From assembly GCA_963920635.1 (NCBI GenBank), contig OY987307.1:17871735-17935734 (forward strand): a stretch of 64,000 nt of DNA, written 5' to 3'. Below are positions 12,404 through 24,151 of the stretch, piece after piece. Both the position numbers and the translations under genes were made by a program. This DNA comes from Pseudeuparius sepicola. Lineage: Eukaryota > Arthropoda > Insecta > Coleoptera > Anthribidae. The notes under the pieces are model-generated. The model saw nothing but the letters and a program-made list of their open reading frames with translations, ran no database searches and was not told the DNA's origin. Within the stretch, counting starts at the first letter, position 1; each line of letters opens with the position of its first letter.

Positions 12404-14026
12404 TAGTGTTGCTGGACACTTATTTGTAGAGATGGGAAAGTTTCCACTTTACGAAAATTCCCAGAAATTTCCAACAAAAATTTCCGAAATTTTCGGAAAG
12501 TTTCCAGTCTTCTTTTTTTAGTGTTTAGTTTAATTAGTCACACTTAGGGCTTTCCAAAAATACCAGATATGTCATATTTTGAGTGACATTTGTTAAAGAT
12601 ATTGCAGAAAAAAAAAATATCACAAAATGTGAAAGTTTTGCTTTGTATACTTGGTATTTCATGATCATAATTCAAAATTCCACTTTCAGATTTTAAATTA
12701 TTAGTATCATAATTATTTAATTACTACCTACAGCAAAAAATGTAGAATGTGACGTTTTTTTTGTTAAAAAAAATACTATTATTTTTGCAGATTTAGCTGG
12801 GGCAAAAAAACATTGCTTCGGCTAAACCGAAAGTGATATGCAACCATGCTGTGCAGATTTTTTTATTCACTTTACTAGTCTGATGAAAAATTGCAACAAA
12901 ATCGCCATCTTAATTTAAAAAAAATGGTAATTTGGCGATAACTTTTTTGTTTGAAATTAAACTGTTTTTTTTTTCTTGGCGGCATTCAATTTCTTGGGAA
13001 AAACAACACAAGTTTAGTGTTTGAACAGCCAATGTATCTTAAAAATTACCGAGATAATCGCTAGTAACATCTTAATTGTGTCACCCTGTACAAAAGTAAA
13101 CATAATAAAACAGAGAACTGAAAAAAGATAGATAAATAAAAAAAGATAAAAAAGATAAAACCAAATATGAAAGAATATAATAAATTTAAACTTATTAAAT
13201 TTCAGTCAAAAAGTATATAGAATATAATAAAATGTATTTTATCTGTTATATTCTTCTTTGTTCTTTTTGTATTTTTTAGGTTATGTCATGAATGTTCGCC
13301 AGGCATTTATGGCGGCAAATTTAAAATTTCTACATAAATTCCCGGAAAACTTTCCGGGAAAGTTTCTCAGGAATGTTTCCGAAACTCTCAGGGAAAGTTT
13401 CCTAAACCTTCAAAGTTTCTTCCCGGAAAGTTTCCAAAAATGGAAACTTTCCCAACTTGGAAAGTTTCAATTGCCCATCTCTACTTATTTGTGACCGGAC
13501 ATAAATGTCCGAGCACGGACATTTATGGACATGACACATTCAAAAATGCTTGAATGTGTCCAATAAATTTGAAAATATTTTAAATAGAAGAAGAAAGCGA
13601 AACTTAACCTCAATTTGTTTTAATTTTTTATAACAACACGTTTTGGAAGGGTTTCCCTCCATAAGATATCTGCTGTGTGTGTTTTTTTTCTTATTTCCTT
13701 TTATTAATGGGTAAAAGAAGTTGTATAATATGGAATTACTTCCAAAAAGTAAAAAAAAAAACAATAAAACATATGGAATTTGCAAATTCTGCAAGAAGAC
13801 TTATCTTAAACATGCTACACGCATGACGTGTTTTCTTTTATTAGTTTTATTTAAAATTTTAAAAACATATATAAATAATATATCGTTTTAAAGCTCTACT
13901 TAAATCCAATAGGATGGTGATGTTTTTAGCTTATTTTATAAATGTCTGATAAATGTCCGGACATATTACGGACTCATTGGCTGGACATTTCTCTGAAAAT
14001 AAATGTCCGGACATTTGGCAACTCTA
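12404..14026. mobile_element. hAT-like element interrupted by another hAT-like element
   Basis: The ends are TAGTGTTGC on the left and the complement of TAGAGTTGCC on the right. The exact 8-bp duplication GTCTAAAA is at 12396-12403 and 14027-14034. Subterminal palindromes AAATGTCCGGACATTT occur at both ends. Twenty-three bases in, it is split by the element at 12427-13483 with its 8-bp duplication. Removing that leaves an element of about 560 bp without coding capacity. Confidence 0.85.
12427..13483. mobile_element. hAT-like non-autonomous element, copy 2, with 8-bp TSD
   Basis: Same family as 1126-2157 along its whole length: TAGAGATGGGAAAGTTTCC start, shared interior and CCCATCTCTA end. 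The exact duplication CTTATTTG is at 12419-12426 and 13484-13491. It lies inside the older element 12404-14026. Copy 2 carries an extra stretch near 12820-12880 that copy 1 lacks, so the copies have diverged by indels. No transposase. Confidence 0.9.
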
Positions 14027-14619
14027 GTCTAAAATAAAACTTAGATAAAGAGCAGGTCTATTCAAATATCAAATGAAAAATGTACGTTCGTTACAAAAAA
14101 AATTCGAAGGGCGCCTCCACGCAGAGCGTCGTTTGTCAAATATTCTCAAATTTATCTTAATTTAGTCTTCGTTTGGTCCCATTTAAGACCCCGGAAGCAG
14201 ATATATTTTTTCTCTTTTCGTTTGCCCACAATAGGCCAGGGACATCGAGTTTGAATAACCCTGTACATATAATACCACAAGTGCTGTGATCAGCTGTGAT
14301 GGCGTGATGGCTGGCGTGTGGGAACGTTGCGAGAGAAAGACTGAAAGGGAGAGAGAGGCGCAGAGTGGGGAATACATGCTTCACTGCAGCTAGCTGTACG
14401 TGCTAAACTTTATCGACGATTTTTGTCACTTCGGCTTGTGGAAATCGGCAAATTATATTTTTCCCGTTATCCTTGAATTATTTCCTTCAAAATAAAAAAA
14501 TATTCGACCGCACTCGAGAAAGTTGAGGTAACGTTTTTTTTTTTGCAAGTTTGTGACCCTCCCACCCCCTTATGTCACGCTCAAATCGTCATATTATTGA
14601 AATGCACACTTTTCAGCAT

Positions 14620-15147
14620 GCAATTACCCCATCATATCTTAATCTGACGCACTAGAGTATATCCCCTATCGATTTTTTTTTACTATTCTGATCGGCTGCC
14701 CTACACGCGCAGCCCTGTATAGAGGGCTTAGATATGGTGGAGGTACTCAACAGGGTGCAAGGTATCCCCCCCATATGTTAATCTGTCACACTTGAGTAAA
14801 TCCCAAAATCCCCTATTGGGCTCCCCTACTATAACATAGATTGGAAGTCATTAAAAAAGATACAAAATTTAGAGATTAAAACGAATTCAGCTTATCCAAC
14901 ACACCCTAATTTGTCCCTGATTTTTCTCTAGCGAATGTCGAACGAGTTGTCAACATTCGAGTCATTCAGCGAGGCGACTGTAACTGACCGAACGAATTCA
15001 ACACTGTCATTAAGAAAACAAATGCATTATTGCTCTTACATTTATAACCACTTTTTTGCGTTTTTTTTTTACGCGAAAAATCAGTTGACAAGTTTTTAAA
15101 GTATGTATACATATCTTGAATTTGAAATATGACATCTTAGGTAAATA
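14620..15147. other. non-coding stretch with TTAATCTG motifs
   Basis: Contains two weak variants of the motif noted at 11780-12190 and otherwise AT-rich sequence. No gene or delimited element is supported. The preceding 14035-14619 is similar, with one purine-rich patch near 14335-14365. Confidence 0.35.
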
Positions 15148-15578
15148 CAATGGGCTCGTATACTTCGGACAAAAATATGAATTTTTTTTATCTATCGGTA
15201 GAAAATGACAAAAAAATCGACCCGTGTCTTTCATTTTTTTCATATTTGCTTTAGATTTGCTGTAATTTTATAAATAATACTTTCCCGCCAAACGTTGTGA
15301 CGTAGTTGCCCTTCCTTCTACAAGTGGTATTTCCTTCTACAAGTATAATTTTTACTGGAATTCTGATCTAGTTTGTTAGCATATTATGATATTATTAAAT
15401 ACCTGATGTACCATTTATTAAAATAATTTATTATTGTTAATATCTTTCAATATAATTTAAATGCAGACCAGGGCAATTAACAAAAATATTATCATTATAT
15501 TAATACATTCTATACGACCCCCGTCGCCAGGTAAACGGCCATGGAAGTTTGGCAATACTGCTTATTTACGAGGATTCA

Positions 15579-15690
15579 TTTGACACTCAACGTCTGATGC
15601 GTTAGAACTTACTTATACAGTTCAAATTTGCACTTTTGACACTCAACGTCTGATGCGTTAGAACTTACTTATACAGTTCAAATTTGCACT
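15579..15690. repeat. 56-bp exact tandem duplication
   Basis: The unit starting TTTGACACTCAACGTCTGAT and ending AAATTTGCACT occurs twice in a row (15579-15634, 15635-15690). It looks like a recent local duplication. Confidence 0.9.
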
Positions 15691-16182
15691 GCAAGTTTGT
15701 GTTATTATTTGAATAGTCTTTTACATAGCAAATCGAACTTTTCAAAGTATGGAGCAAGGATTAGTGAAGGCGACATCGGACAATCTGCCATATTACCTAT
15801 GTGGAATTGGAAATGGTGTGTTCGTTTCTTCTTTTTAGGTTCTGACTATTTGTCATTAACAAAAAGAAAATGAAAATATCACTTTAGACATGAATTATTA
15901 TTCAAACTTTACTAAAAAGGTAACCAATTAGGGAAAGAATGAACACAAAATAATTTACAGTTTATTGAGCAATCATTTACAATACAACTTATTTAACTTA
16001 AATATATTTCATAAAATTAAAGGCCTCACACAATAACCATTATGTGATCTAAAAGGTACCTATATTAATTGATGATTTACCCTGGAATGTATATTGAGCA
16101 TTGCAAATTCTCGAATTCGTCTTACTATCCTCTCTACATGAATTGAAAGGGAAGCAATTCGTTTGCTTTTTATGCTTTTTAT

Positions 16183-16640
16183 CTAGCGCTGAGGCACAAC
16201 TTCCTTTTTCAAGATAATCTTGCTTCCCACAGTTTTGAAAAACATCCAATTCTTGGCATCACGCTCAAGCTAAAAAAAAGAAAAATGTATCTTACTATTC
16301 TTTTACAGAAATTATTGTAATAAAAGGTGCTCGATTAAAGAGTAAGTAAGAACTTAATATTAGTATACACTTTTAATCTCTATATGTAATATAAATTATT
16401 AACAGGGGTTATTTTGAGGTTTATTACATTCAGGTAGATGTAGTCTTAGTAATAACCCCAAGACAGTAAGTATTAAAAAAAGAAGTAAAAGTGCAGATAA
16501 TATGTACTTACGTTGAAATGGTCTTCGTAACAATATAAAAACGTTTTCCTCATTGGAAGGCCAACTATTTCCAACCACCGTTTTCGGTGAATTTCGTCGG
16601 TGTCGATAAAAACAATTTTCCAGAGTTTATGCTGGAGTTT
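16183..16640 (-). pseudogene. degenerate THAP-domain remnant, two exon-like pieces
   Basis: Piece one (16640-16512) reads FIDTDEIHRKRWLEIVGLP then YCYEDHFN and ends at a donor GTAAGT. After an intron of about 240 bp, the acceptor TTTTTAG leads into LERDAKNWMFFKTVG then KIILKKEVVPQR and a stop (16269-16183). Phases agree (0/0). The order basic-Trp, EDHF, then LKK..VP matches the second half of a THAP zinc-binding domain. The N-terminal cysteine pair is absent in frame: a stop lies just upstream, and a neighbouring frame carries the expected start, which suggests a frameshift. It could be a dead THAP gene or a relic of a THAP-containing transposon. AATGGGCTCGTATAC occurs in inverted orientation at about 15148 and 17480, but no target duplication supports those as its ends. 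Confidence 0.6.
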
Positions 16641-17530
16641 TCACAAGAGTGAACGAACAACCTCCATCACTATTATAACGACGCGCAAACTAGTAAATAA
16701 CTAAAGATCACTTGCTTATTTTCTGCTAACGCATTGGGCAAAGGGCTGATAATTTTCACAGGTAGAAAACGTTTTGAGCAATGACGTCAGAACCTATAGA
16801 CAGGTTTGTTTTGATAAACGCTTGACGCCCAGAACTAATCACAATCTAAGCGCTCCATTAAATTATTCCGAAAATGTCGCGAGATTGTCAGAAATTGCCC
16901 CTTTTTGTCGAGCCGTAGTGAACTTATTTTGACTCTGGGCTCGGAGGCTGGCGTCGTTAGACCATCCCCCGAGTCTTCAGGTGAGGTTCCGATGCTTCCG
17001 GCGCCCCCAAACAAGAAAAAACATGTGATATCTAAGTGTGATTCTGGAGGAACTATATAACCGGGAATCACCGGGTGTATAGTTGGTTGATGGTTGACTT
17101 TCTGTCTTTGTTTGCAGCATGTTTTTAGAGTAGTGTGGATATATTTAATCTTGGAGTCAAAATAAAGGGCATTTTAACAATGGGGCACCAAGTCTATATA
17201 GGTTTTGACGTCATTGGTTTTGAGACAACTATTGATAGTTTGACAGCGGTTGTATTTATAAAGGTTAACAGGCCAGGTCAGGTTATTTTATTTGACGGAA
17301 GATGAAGAGGGGAGAAGGCGACGTTGCCGGTTCTTAAATTAATGCTAACTAAGTCACAGGCATTTCATTACGTATTCAACTCAATTTTGCAACTAAACTA
17401 CTGGGAAAAAAAATTTTTCTTTAGCATTTCCGGACGTTTAAAGGCGATATCTATCCATTCCAAAAATAAAAAAAAATTGGTATACGAGCCCATTTAATTA
17501 TGTTGTATGTTTTTTTTTTGTTTTACTTAC

Positions 17531-17824
17531 CTTCCTGTACACGTAGATAATGTCCACATCATTTTTGGGGTGTGCTTCTTTGAAATGGCCCTCGACGGTG
17601 CCAATATCATCAGTCTTGTAAATGCATAGTGTGCACTTAAGTTGGAAGTCGAGTTCGTGCTTTGACGAGACGTGAGTTTTGATGTCATCCTCGTTAGCAC
17701 AGCGATACTTGCACATGCAACACCGCCATGGTTTGTATTTTGGCTGGCCAACAGCGACCGTCGATGAACTATGGCCGGGATCGTCCGGACTCGGTTCACT
17801 CTCCATATGGCGGATGGTTACCAC
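17531..17824 (-). CDS. multi-zinc-finger protein, two-finger exon
   Basis: The acceptor TTTCTTAAG precedes GTGGTAACC and the donor GTAAGT follows position 17531. Length 294 bp, phase 0 at both ends, matching its neighbours. It encodes residues of about 656-753. Two fingers are visible: WRCCMCKYRC with HVSSKH (C-x2-C-x12-H-x4-H), and LKCTLCIYK with HFKEAH. A Ser/Pro-rich segment (MESEPSPDDPGHSSS) precedes them. No methionine need be used; the exon is internal. Confidence 0.9.
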
Positions 17825-18324
17825 CTTAAGAAATATAAAATAAATTGTCACCATTGTCATCACTTTTTATTAACATTTGAATGGTTCCAAATAGTTATCA
17901 AGCTTGTACAAAGAACAACTAACAATGTACTTGTAATAAAAACAAAATATGTATGGAGTTTAAGACTGTCAAGTTAACAGCAAACTGAAATTCGCTGCCC
18001 CCAAGAACTAAGCTACAAAGTAAATGAACAGTTCTTAAAAGACAGTTTCATATCCTAGGGCAGTTTGGTGTGGTGCGGTCCCTGAAGGGGCTTAGATATT
18101 ATAAGTCATCTCCAGAAATACTTTCTAAATACAAAGGTGGATATATTTATGAGCATACAGCATGAGAGGGGAGTAAAATGGGTACGCTCTAGATATTTGA
18201 CAGCCTAGGTTGGCACAAAACGTGGTAATATCAGACGCCTTAAACAACCAGTAGCAGAGAACCTTGTATAATAGGAAATAATATTTATTGGGTTTCCTAT
18301 GTAGATTTTAATCGTAATCAAAAC

Positions 18325-18606
18325 TGTCCACCCGGTACTTTTACATATGGGTATTTGCTCCATAAGTAAGATTCCAAGTAGAAAAAATGTGTTCCTGAGT
18401 TTAAACAAAGTAACTTTCTTCAATAAACCCATTCAAGACTATACTTTTGAAGATACAGTGTCTAAAACATTTAGGGTAGTCAGTATTTAAGCTCTGTATC
18501 TTGAAAAGTAAATCTTGAATGGGTGAGTTTATTGCTAAAGTTCCTATGGTTAAACTAAGAAACACGTTTTTCTAATTTCTTTGGAGCAAATACTTTAGTT
18601 GATTTT
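18325..18606. repeat. imperfect inverted repeat
   Basis: Left arm words GGGTATTTGCTCC, GTTCCTGAGTTTAAAC and AATAAACCCATTCAAGA reappear complemented in the same order after about 18490. The arms are 115-130 bp with several mismatches and small indels. This is probably an old foldback or MITE; no target duplication was identified. Confidence 0.65.
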
Positions 18607-20477
18607 TCAGAAATAGGTATTTGGCAAGATGACTATAATCAACCAGCATACACAAGACGGAATTAAGGCGGAGTCAGCAGGGTAAAAGTAAGGTTATAAT
18701 TCATTAAAATTTTAAAGCTAAAAGAAAAATCAAAATCCAAACTTTATTGGATAATATTTCACACTGTGGTTACTGATGGTAACGAGAATATGGATATTGG
18801 TATCCTTTTCGTGAAAATGGGTATTTATTATAAGCCTTTGTTGTTGGGAATTTCAAAGCTAAAAATTATAAAATTTGCGTGATGTAGCCATGTCAATATG
18901 GCAAATAAGTTGAAATGTGTTCTTATTGCTGTATTTTTTGGTAAAAGGACCAATATTTTAAATGTTTTAGATTTAAAGCAAATAGGTAAGTATAGTTTTC
19001 TCTCTCTGGTACATTATAAACATGGGCTATCCTTTTTGGCGGCTTTGCCAGCAAGTTATGTGAAAGTTTTACCACTTTGGGATAGATGGCTGTGAGTAAA
19101 GCTCAATTTAATACAGGTATGGCGGGAAAATGTCCCGTCCCGTTTCTCAAAAGTAGAAATTCGGGATTCAGAGCATTTTTTTGGATATCGGATTCTCGAC
19201 GTTTCTTTCGGTAGAGGAGGAAAGTACAAGACCCAATTACGAGATTTACCACCTCCTTCGATTTTTAAAATGGCTCTTTTCGAGGTTATCAAAAGATGGC
19301 CAATGTTTGTGAGGCGGCTTGTAAGATTACACAAGCAACCTAACAGCATCAAATTGACTTACACCTTTGGGGTTATGGCGGGCCTTCAAGCGACTTGGTG
19401 GTGTATTTTTTTTGCAATTTTAAGAGATTTCAAAAAATATGAAATTTATAAAATTAGTCAACCATAAAAAAATTTTAAAAATATTTTCTGAAGTGCATTA
19501 AAATCCTACCTAATGGCTGGTGTGCAGTTGCCAGTTGCGCAACATATCGTAAATGTAGGTTTTTACGTTTTCACAGAAATCTTTTTTTTTAATTTCAAAT
19601 GTCAATCCTTTTCTTATTTTGTAAATATCAATGTACCTAATGGGGTCTTCAAAAATGCCACCATCAACTTGACTACACACACAAGTTTATTCTGCCCGTG
19701 AGCGTCAGATATTAGCACCCCCTAGCGTGTATAAGAAATCTGTTATGATACGGTAGTAAGTCCAGCGGCGAGTGGCATATAATAAAACTGAGACTCCATG
19801 ATGAGATATTTCCATAAGATTGTACTGGTAGTAGTTTTCTCATGTAGCAAGCTGATTCTACTACTATCGTACCCCAAGCAACAAGGTATACAAGAGCATG
19901 AACTGTGAGTAGGGCCCTGCGGCAGTTGCTTCTACGGTCCACAGTGCAAAACAGCGAGAGAAGCCGAGTTCTTCCCTCTATATTCGACTCGGCATTACCG
20001 GCGATTGTGCCTCACAAAAAATGTTTTTTCCATTTTCATTTTTAGTAGGCCTCCCACAATGTGTGGTTAAATTTTTTTACATTACGACTGAATCCCCTGT
20101 ATATACCAATTTAAAGGAGACTTTTCAACGGTTGAAATGTCCCGGACAAATTATTTCAATAGAAAAAAACATCAATAAAGTTTCCCGTGGAAGACTTTTT
20201 TTTCTCGAAAAATGTTAATATCTTGAAAACTACAGGCTTATTCAATGCAACAAAGCTATATTTTCACAAAAATTCATGTAACTTGAGTTACTTTTATGCA
20301 GGATGTTTTCCACTATTTCACGTTTCGCCGAAAATTGCAAAAAAAAAACAGGTTCAACCCCTAAACAGCACCTCCATTTCACCATTTTGACTGATGTTGT
20401 GTTTGTTTTTTCTTTATTCTTCGAAAAATGTACCGGCACAAGTCTATAGGGAAATTTTTTTCACCGATGCTTATTAC

Positions 20478-20525
20478 TCTGTACAAGGATGACTTATCTA
20501 TTCTGTACAAGGATGACTTATCTAT
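20478..20525. repeat. 24-bp tandem duplication
   Basis: TCTGTACAAGGATGACTTAT plus CTAT occurs twice without spacer. Confidence 0.9.
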
Positions 20526-20819
20526 CAATTCAGCTATACGCCATTGAATATAAGAAATAAGCCCCCTATAGGCTCAATGCTAAACTAGTCTATGGGCCAT
20601 GCCAACAATGAACAAGAACAAAGAACACACCAGTGTAGACCCAAGGCTAGCACCGTTTCCATGGTGACGATGGCCCATATTAGTTCGCATAGTCCCGTCG
20701 CGGCGTTGGCATCTTAAATTCAGTCGCGTATAATATGAATGGTGGCATCCTCTAAAAGTCCAGTGCGTGACGACAAAATCGTTTGTTTCTTTACATAATA
20801 TAAGTATATCTTATTTTTA

Positions 20820-21172
20820 TTTAAGGGGGGGGGGGTGCCAACAGAGAAAGTAAGGTTAGATTTCGTATTTCTTAAGTTGTATAGCATAAAATCTAATAAC
20901 ATTTTACTTGGCAAAAATTTGATACAAACATTTATGTCTTCATTTTAATCATAAGATCTTAAAAGCATATGCACTGGAATTATTATTTTTCACAAGGTTT
21001 TCATAACCTATAAAACAAAACACTGCTTGTAAGATCTTATGATTAAAATGAAAACAGAGATATTTTTACTAAATTTTTGCCAGGTAAAATGTTATTAGAT
21101 TTTATGCTATACAACTTAAAAAAATATATGAAATCTAACCTCACTTTCTCTGTCGGCAACCCCCCCTTAAAT
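20820..21172. mobile_element. foldback or MITE-like hairpin with G-run ends
   Basis: Arms of about 140 bp (20820-20961 and 21030-21172) are complementary with few differences. They share TTAAGGGGGG, AGAGAAAGT and AGGTTAGATTTC near the outside and AATCATAAGATCTTA at the centre. The G tract differs in length between the arms. Non-coding. Confidence 0.75.
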
Positions 21173-21734
21173 ATTACTACATACCACCTTATTATCTAAC
21201 GTAATCAAAATCGTAATGCTCCTTGTAATCTTTTCTATGTTTTGGAGTGTGCAATAACAAAGTTTTGCGGTAATTAACATAAAAATGTTGTTGATAAGTT
21301 TCTATCGGTCGTTTCGTCTACATTAGTTTTGGTCTGAGGATTGATTCATTCATCAACAAAGCCTCAAATTTACCAAAACTGTAAGAAGTCCCGATTTTGT
21401 CGGATGACATTCTCCACAAAATCCCTAGGAATTTTCTGTTAACCATGGGTATAACATTGGTATATGTGTCTCAACCAGTTGATGACGTCACTCATTGATT
21501 TCTGATGTGAAAAGTTACCCAAGTGATACGAAAAAAGAACATAATAAAATAAAAACCCTCTTGCAATCACGTTTATGTCGCTACAAATAAAAATAACTAT
21601 GATTACAACTCATTTTAATAATAATTTCAAACGTCATGGAAACACTTTCATTTTGGTATTTTGGTATAATCAGCTACTCGTGGCTGCGTCTATGTGCGTA
21701 CTAAGGCAAATTTTATTTCGGTGTTGTGAAGTGG

Positions 21735-23522
21735 TGTCGTCTTACTAGCGTACCTATCATTTGCGTACATCTACCTGTTTAGTGTTACTTGCGTACAGCG
21801 GGGATCTTTAGGCAAACTCCAGGTAAAAGGATTATTGTCCAGGGTGGCATTTGCATACAAGGGATATTATGATACCTTTGGAAGTATCTCTCAGTGGCGT
21901 ACCTACATTTGGAAAAAATAATTGGAAAATTGTAGGGCCAAACTTGCGACTGTATTTTTCTGAAGGTATAGTTTATCTAAATATTCGTTGGGTGCTATTA
22001 TACATAGTATGCAACTTAACTGTGTTTGTGTGGCATACGGTCATCATTAAACGCGTGTTCCGATTTAAAAGAATCTGACTTCTGACATAGAGATGGCATG
22101 ATTACTTATGATACGTTAGAAATTGAATTCAAAACGGAACGGAACTTCTAATATATCAAAATACTACTAGTATTCTAAGATAGAATGCTTTTCGGAGCAC
22201 GCCTTTTATTACGTGCAGATGACTTACATACGGGAACAATTATTATTTTCACAATACAAGAACCATCTCCGAGAGTCACGAAACTTGAAGAATTCTACGA
22301 CTATTTTGTGAAGCAGTGGCTGGAAAATCCTGTCATTTTACGTACAATGTGGAATTCTCATGGAAGAATGCATCGTACAAACAATGCTGTCGAAGGCTGG
22401 AATAATCGCTTGAGCCATATTATTGGAAAGAACCACCCAGGAATTATCGAGCTAGTTACAAAATTAAAAGAAGAAGCTGAGTACAGCGATTTCATGGTAA
22501 GGCGCAGCCAGTTAAACCTGGAGGGGAAGAGAAGAAGAACCACTTATGTAAAACTGGACTTACGGATTCAAAAAATATTACATCAGTACGCTGAGTCTAA
22601 AAATATTGCACAATGTTTAAGAGCTCTAGCTTATGTGACGAAACTAGAATAGTACCTACATAGTGAATATATTATTGTATGTGTATTTAATTTATTATGT
22701 ATTGTGTAACACAAATACACAAGGGTGTATGTAAATAAAAATAAGTATGTAGTAAATTAAAACTGGAGAGTTTATTTCAATTATCATTATCAAAAGTCTA
22801 AACATTATTTTATATATGGTTTGTACAAAACAAATTCCGATGCACGTCATCGTATACGGCGTTGGAAAAGACTCGTCATAGGGACGCAGCGTTGCCGTAT
22901 CGTGATAAATAAAGATATAAACAATAACCGTCGCATTCACCATATTTTTAAACCACAAGCATAAAATGTATTTTATATGATAAAAGATTGAACTTTTAGT
23001 GGGTTTGCAGTCAAGTTGGTCTTTAAAGAAAACTATTGGTCAATTGTCAAGCTTTCGGAATTGTTTATTCCAATGCAAAACACGTGGAAACGTTCACGTG
23101 CGCGTCCACGAGGTTATAACTTATAACTCGGGCTCTGGCGGTTGTAAATTCGGCAACGTCGCCCGTAGCGTTAACAGCGGTACCAACATAATACTAGGCC
23201 AAATTCAAATATCAACACACAAAATCACATATGTTTTCATATAAAACGTTGGTAACACAATTTTCGTCATTAATTGTTATTGATGACGTGCAATGGAATT
23301 TGTGTTGTACGAACCATACGTAGGTATATCCTTAAAATTGCCCTAAAAAAATGAATAGGTCCGCCACTGAGAGAATTTGTCGACCATACAAGGGTTGTAC
23401 GCAAATGCTACTCTTGGGCTATAATCGTTTTACCTGAATTTTCATACCGAGCCCCGTTGTACGCAAGTAACACTGATCAGGTAGCTGTACGCAAATGATA
23501 CGTACGCAAATAATACGGATTC
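21735..23522 (+). mobile_element. MULE-like transposon with degraded transposase
   Basis: Inverted ends of about 130 bp share ATCATTTGCGTACA, AGTGTTACTTGCGTACA, GCGGGG-like sequence and CATTTGC(G/A)TACA in the same order. The direct repeat TTGTGAAGTGG flanks the element at 21724-21734 and 23523-23533, consistent with a 9-11 bp target duplication. The interior codes for a MULE transposase C-terminal segment (22185-22652). TTGCGTAC recurs at least three times per end and may be a transposase-binding word; that is inference. Confidence 0.75.
22185..22652 (+). pseudogene. MULE-type transposase C-terminal fragment
   Basis: An open frame of 155 codons. From about residue 25 it reads EPSPRVTKLEEFYDYFVKQW, then MWNSHGRMHRTNNAVEGWNN and IIGKNHPGIIELVTKLKEEA. 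The RTNNAVEGWN block is typical of the C-terminal part of MULE-family transposases in animal genomes. The upstream DNA-binding and main catalytic parts are missing, and no further coding sequence lies between 21850 and 22185, so the fragment cannot be an active enzyme. The first ~24 codons may be intron or noise; the chosen ATG is arbitrary. Confidence 0.75.
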
Positions 23523-23837
23523 TTGTGAAGTGGCCGTGAAGGTTTTCCGGATCGTTCAAAAGGGTTCAAACTTTGGGCAGTGAAAATATTCGTGGATTTT
23601 GTACGTTTCGTGAGTTTTGCCATTATCTGTGTTGTTCTTGTTCGTGTTATTAGTAGTTATTCATTGTGCAAATGAGCTCGTTACTGACCTGGACTTATGA
23701 CCCGGTTGCTGCATTGATGCCAACTTAGGATGGCGAAATTACCAATTGACTGTCCCAATAAGGACTTCTTAAAATAATTTGACTATAGGCCATCTTTGAT
23801 CACTCAAACATTTTCCCCTTTACAGATTGACACTTAC

Positions 23838-24151
23838 CTTGACGGCAGCGTCGAGATGCGCATCGGTAACATGCCTCTCCACCTTGTGCTTGAGGTGGTG
23901 CAAGAATCGGCAGTACTGGCACTTGTACAGATGCAGCGAGTGCAGCTTGAAGTGTTTGATCAGGCTGTCGGCGTCGGGTGGTGACAGGGCTTCCCCGCAG
24001 TGCGAACACGTGAATGCCGTCTCGTCGCTGTGCAGCGCAATCAGGTGGTGGCGGAGGTTGCCTTCCTCGGGACAGAGGTAGCTGCAGCCCTGGGCGCAGC
24101 AAACGAACCGACAGTGGGTCGGTATAAACTCGGGAAATTTCTCTTCTTGTT
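23838..24151 (-). CDS. multi-zinc-finger protein, three-finger exon
   Basis: The acceptor TTTGTTGCAG precedes AACAAGAAG and the donor GTAAGT follows position 23838. It enters with two codon bases (completing a Glu with the previous exon) and leaves in phase 0. The correct frame begins QEEKFPEF and codes three fingers: FVCCAQGCSYLC with HLIALH, FTCSHCGEAL with HFKLH, and YKCQYCRFL with HVTDAH. The exon is clearly more GC-rich than the flanking introns. It is easy to miss because longer open frames on both strands overlap it in wrong frames. Confidence 0.92.

Larger units (their letters stand above)
7755..17530 (-). other. largest intron of the zinc-finger gene (9.8 kb)
   Basis: Holds the hAT-like elements at 8637-10559 and 12404-14026, a partial MITE at 11466-11583, motif-rich stretches at 11780-12190 and 14620-14800, a 56-bp duplication at 15579-15690, and a degenerate THAP-domain remnant at 16183-16640. 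I see nothing definite in 7755-8628 apart from small hairpins, such as CTATTGGAAAA with its complement near 8353-8377. Confidence 0.7.
17825..23837 (-). other. intron of the zinc-finger gene (6.0 kb)
   Basis: Holds an imperfect inverted repeat at 18325-18606, a 24-bp duplication at 20478-20525, a foldback unit at 20820-21172 and the MULE-like element at 21735-23522. I see nothing definite in 18610-20470 beyond short open frames without family resemblance, nor in 21180-21720. Confidence 0.7.

Noticed and set aside
15148..17490. AATGGGCTCGTATAC inverted pair as the ends of a transposon
   Set aside because: Similarity stops after about 15 bp and no target duplication is visible, so a boundary call is not supported.
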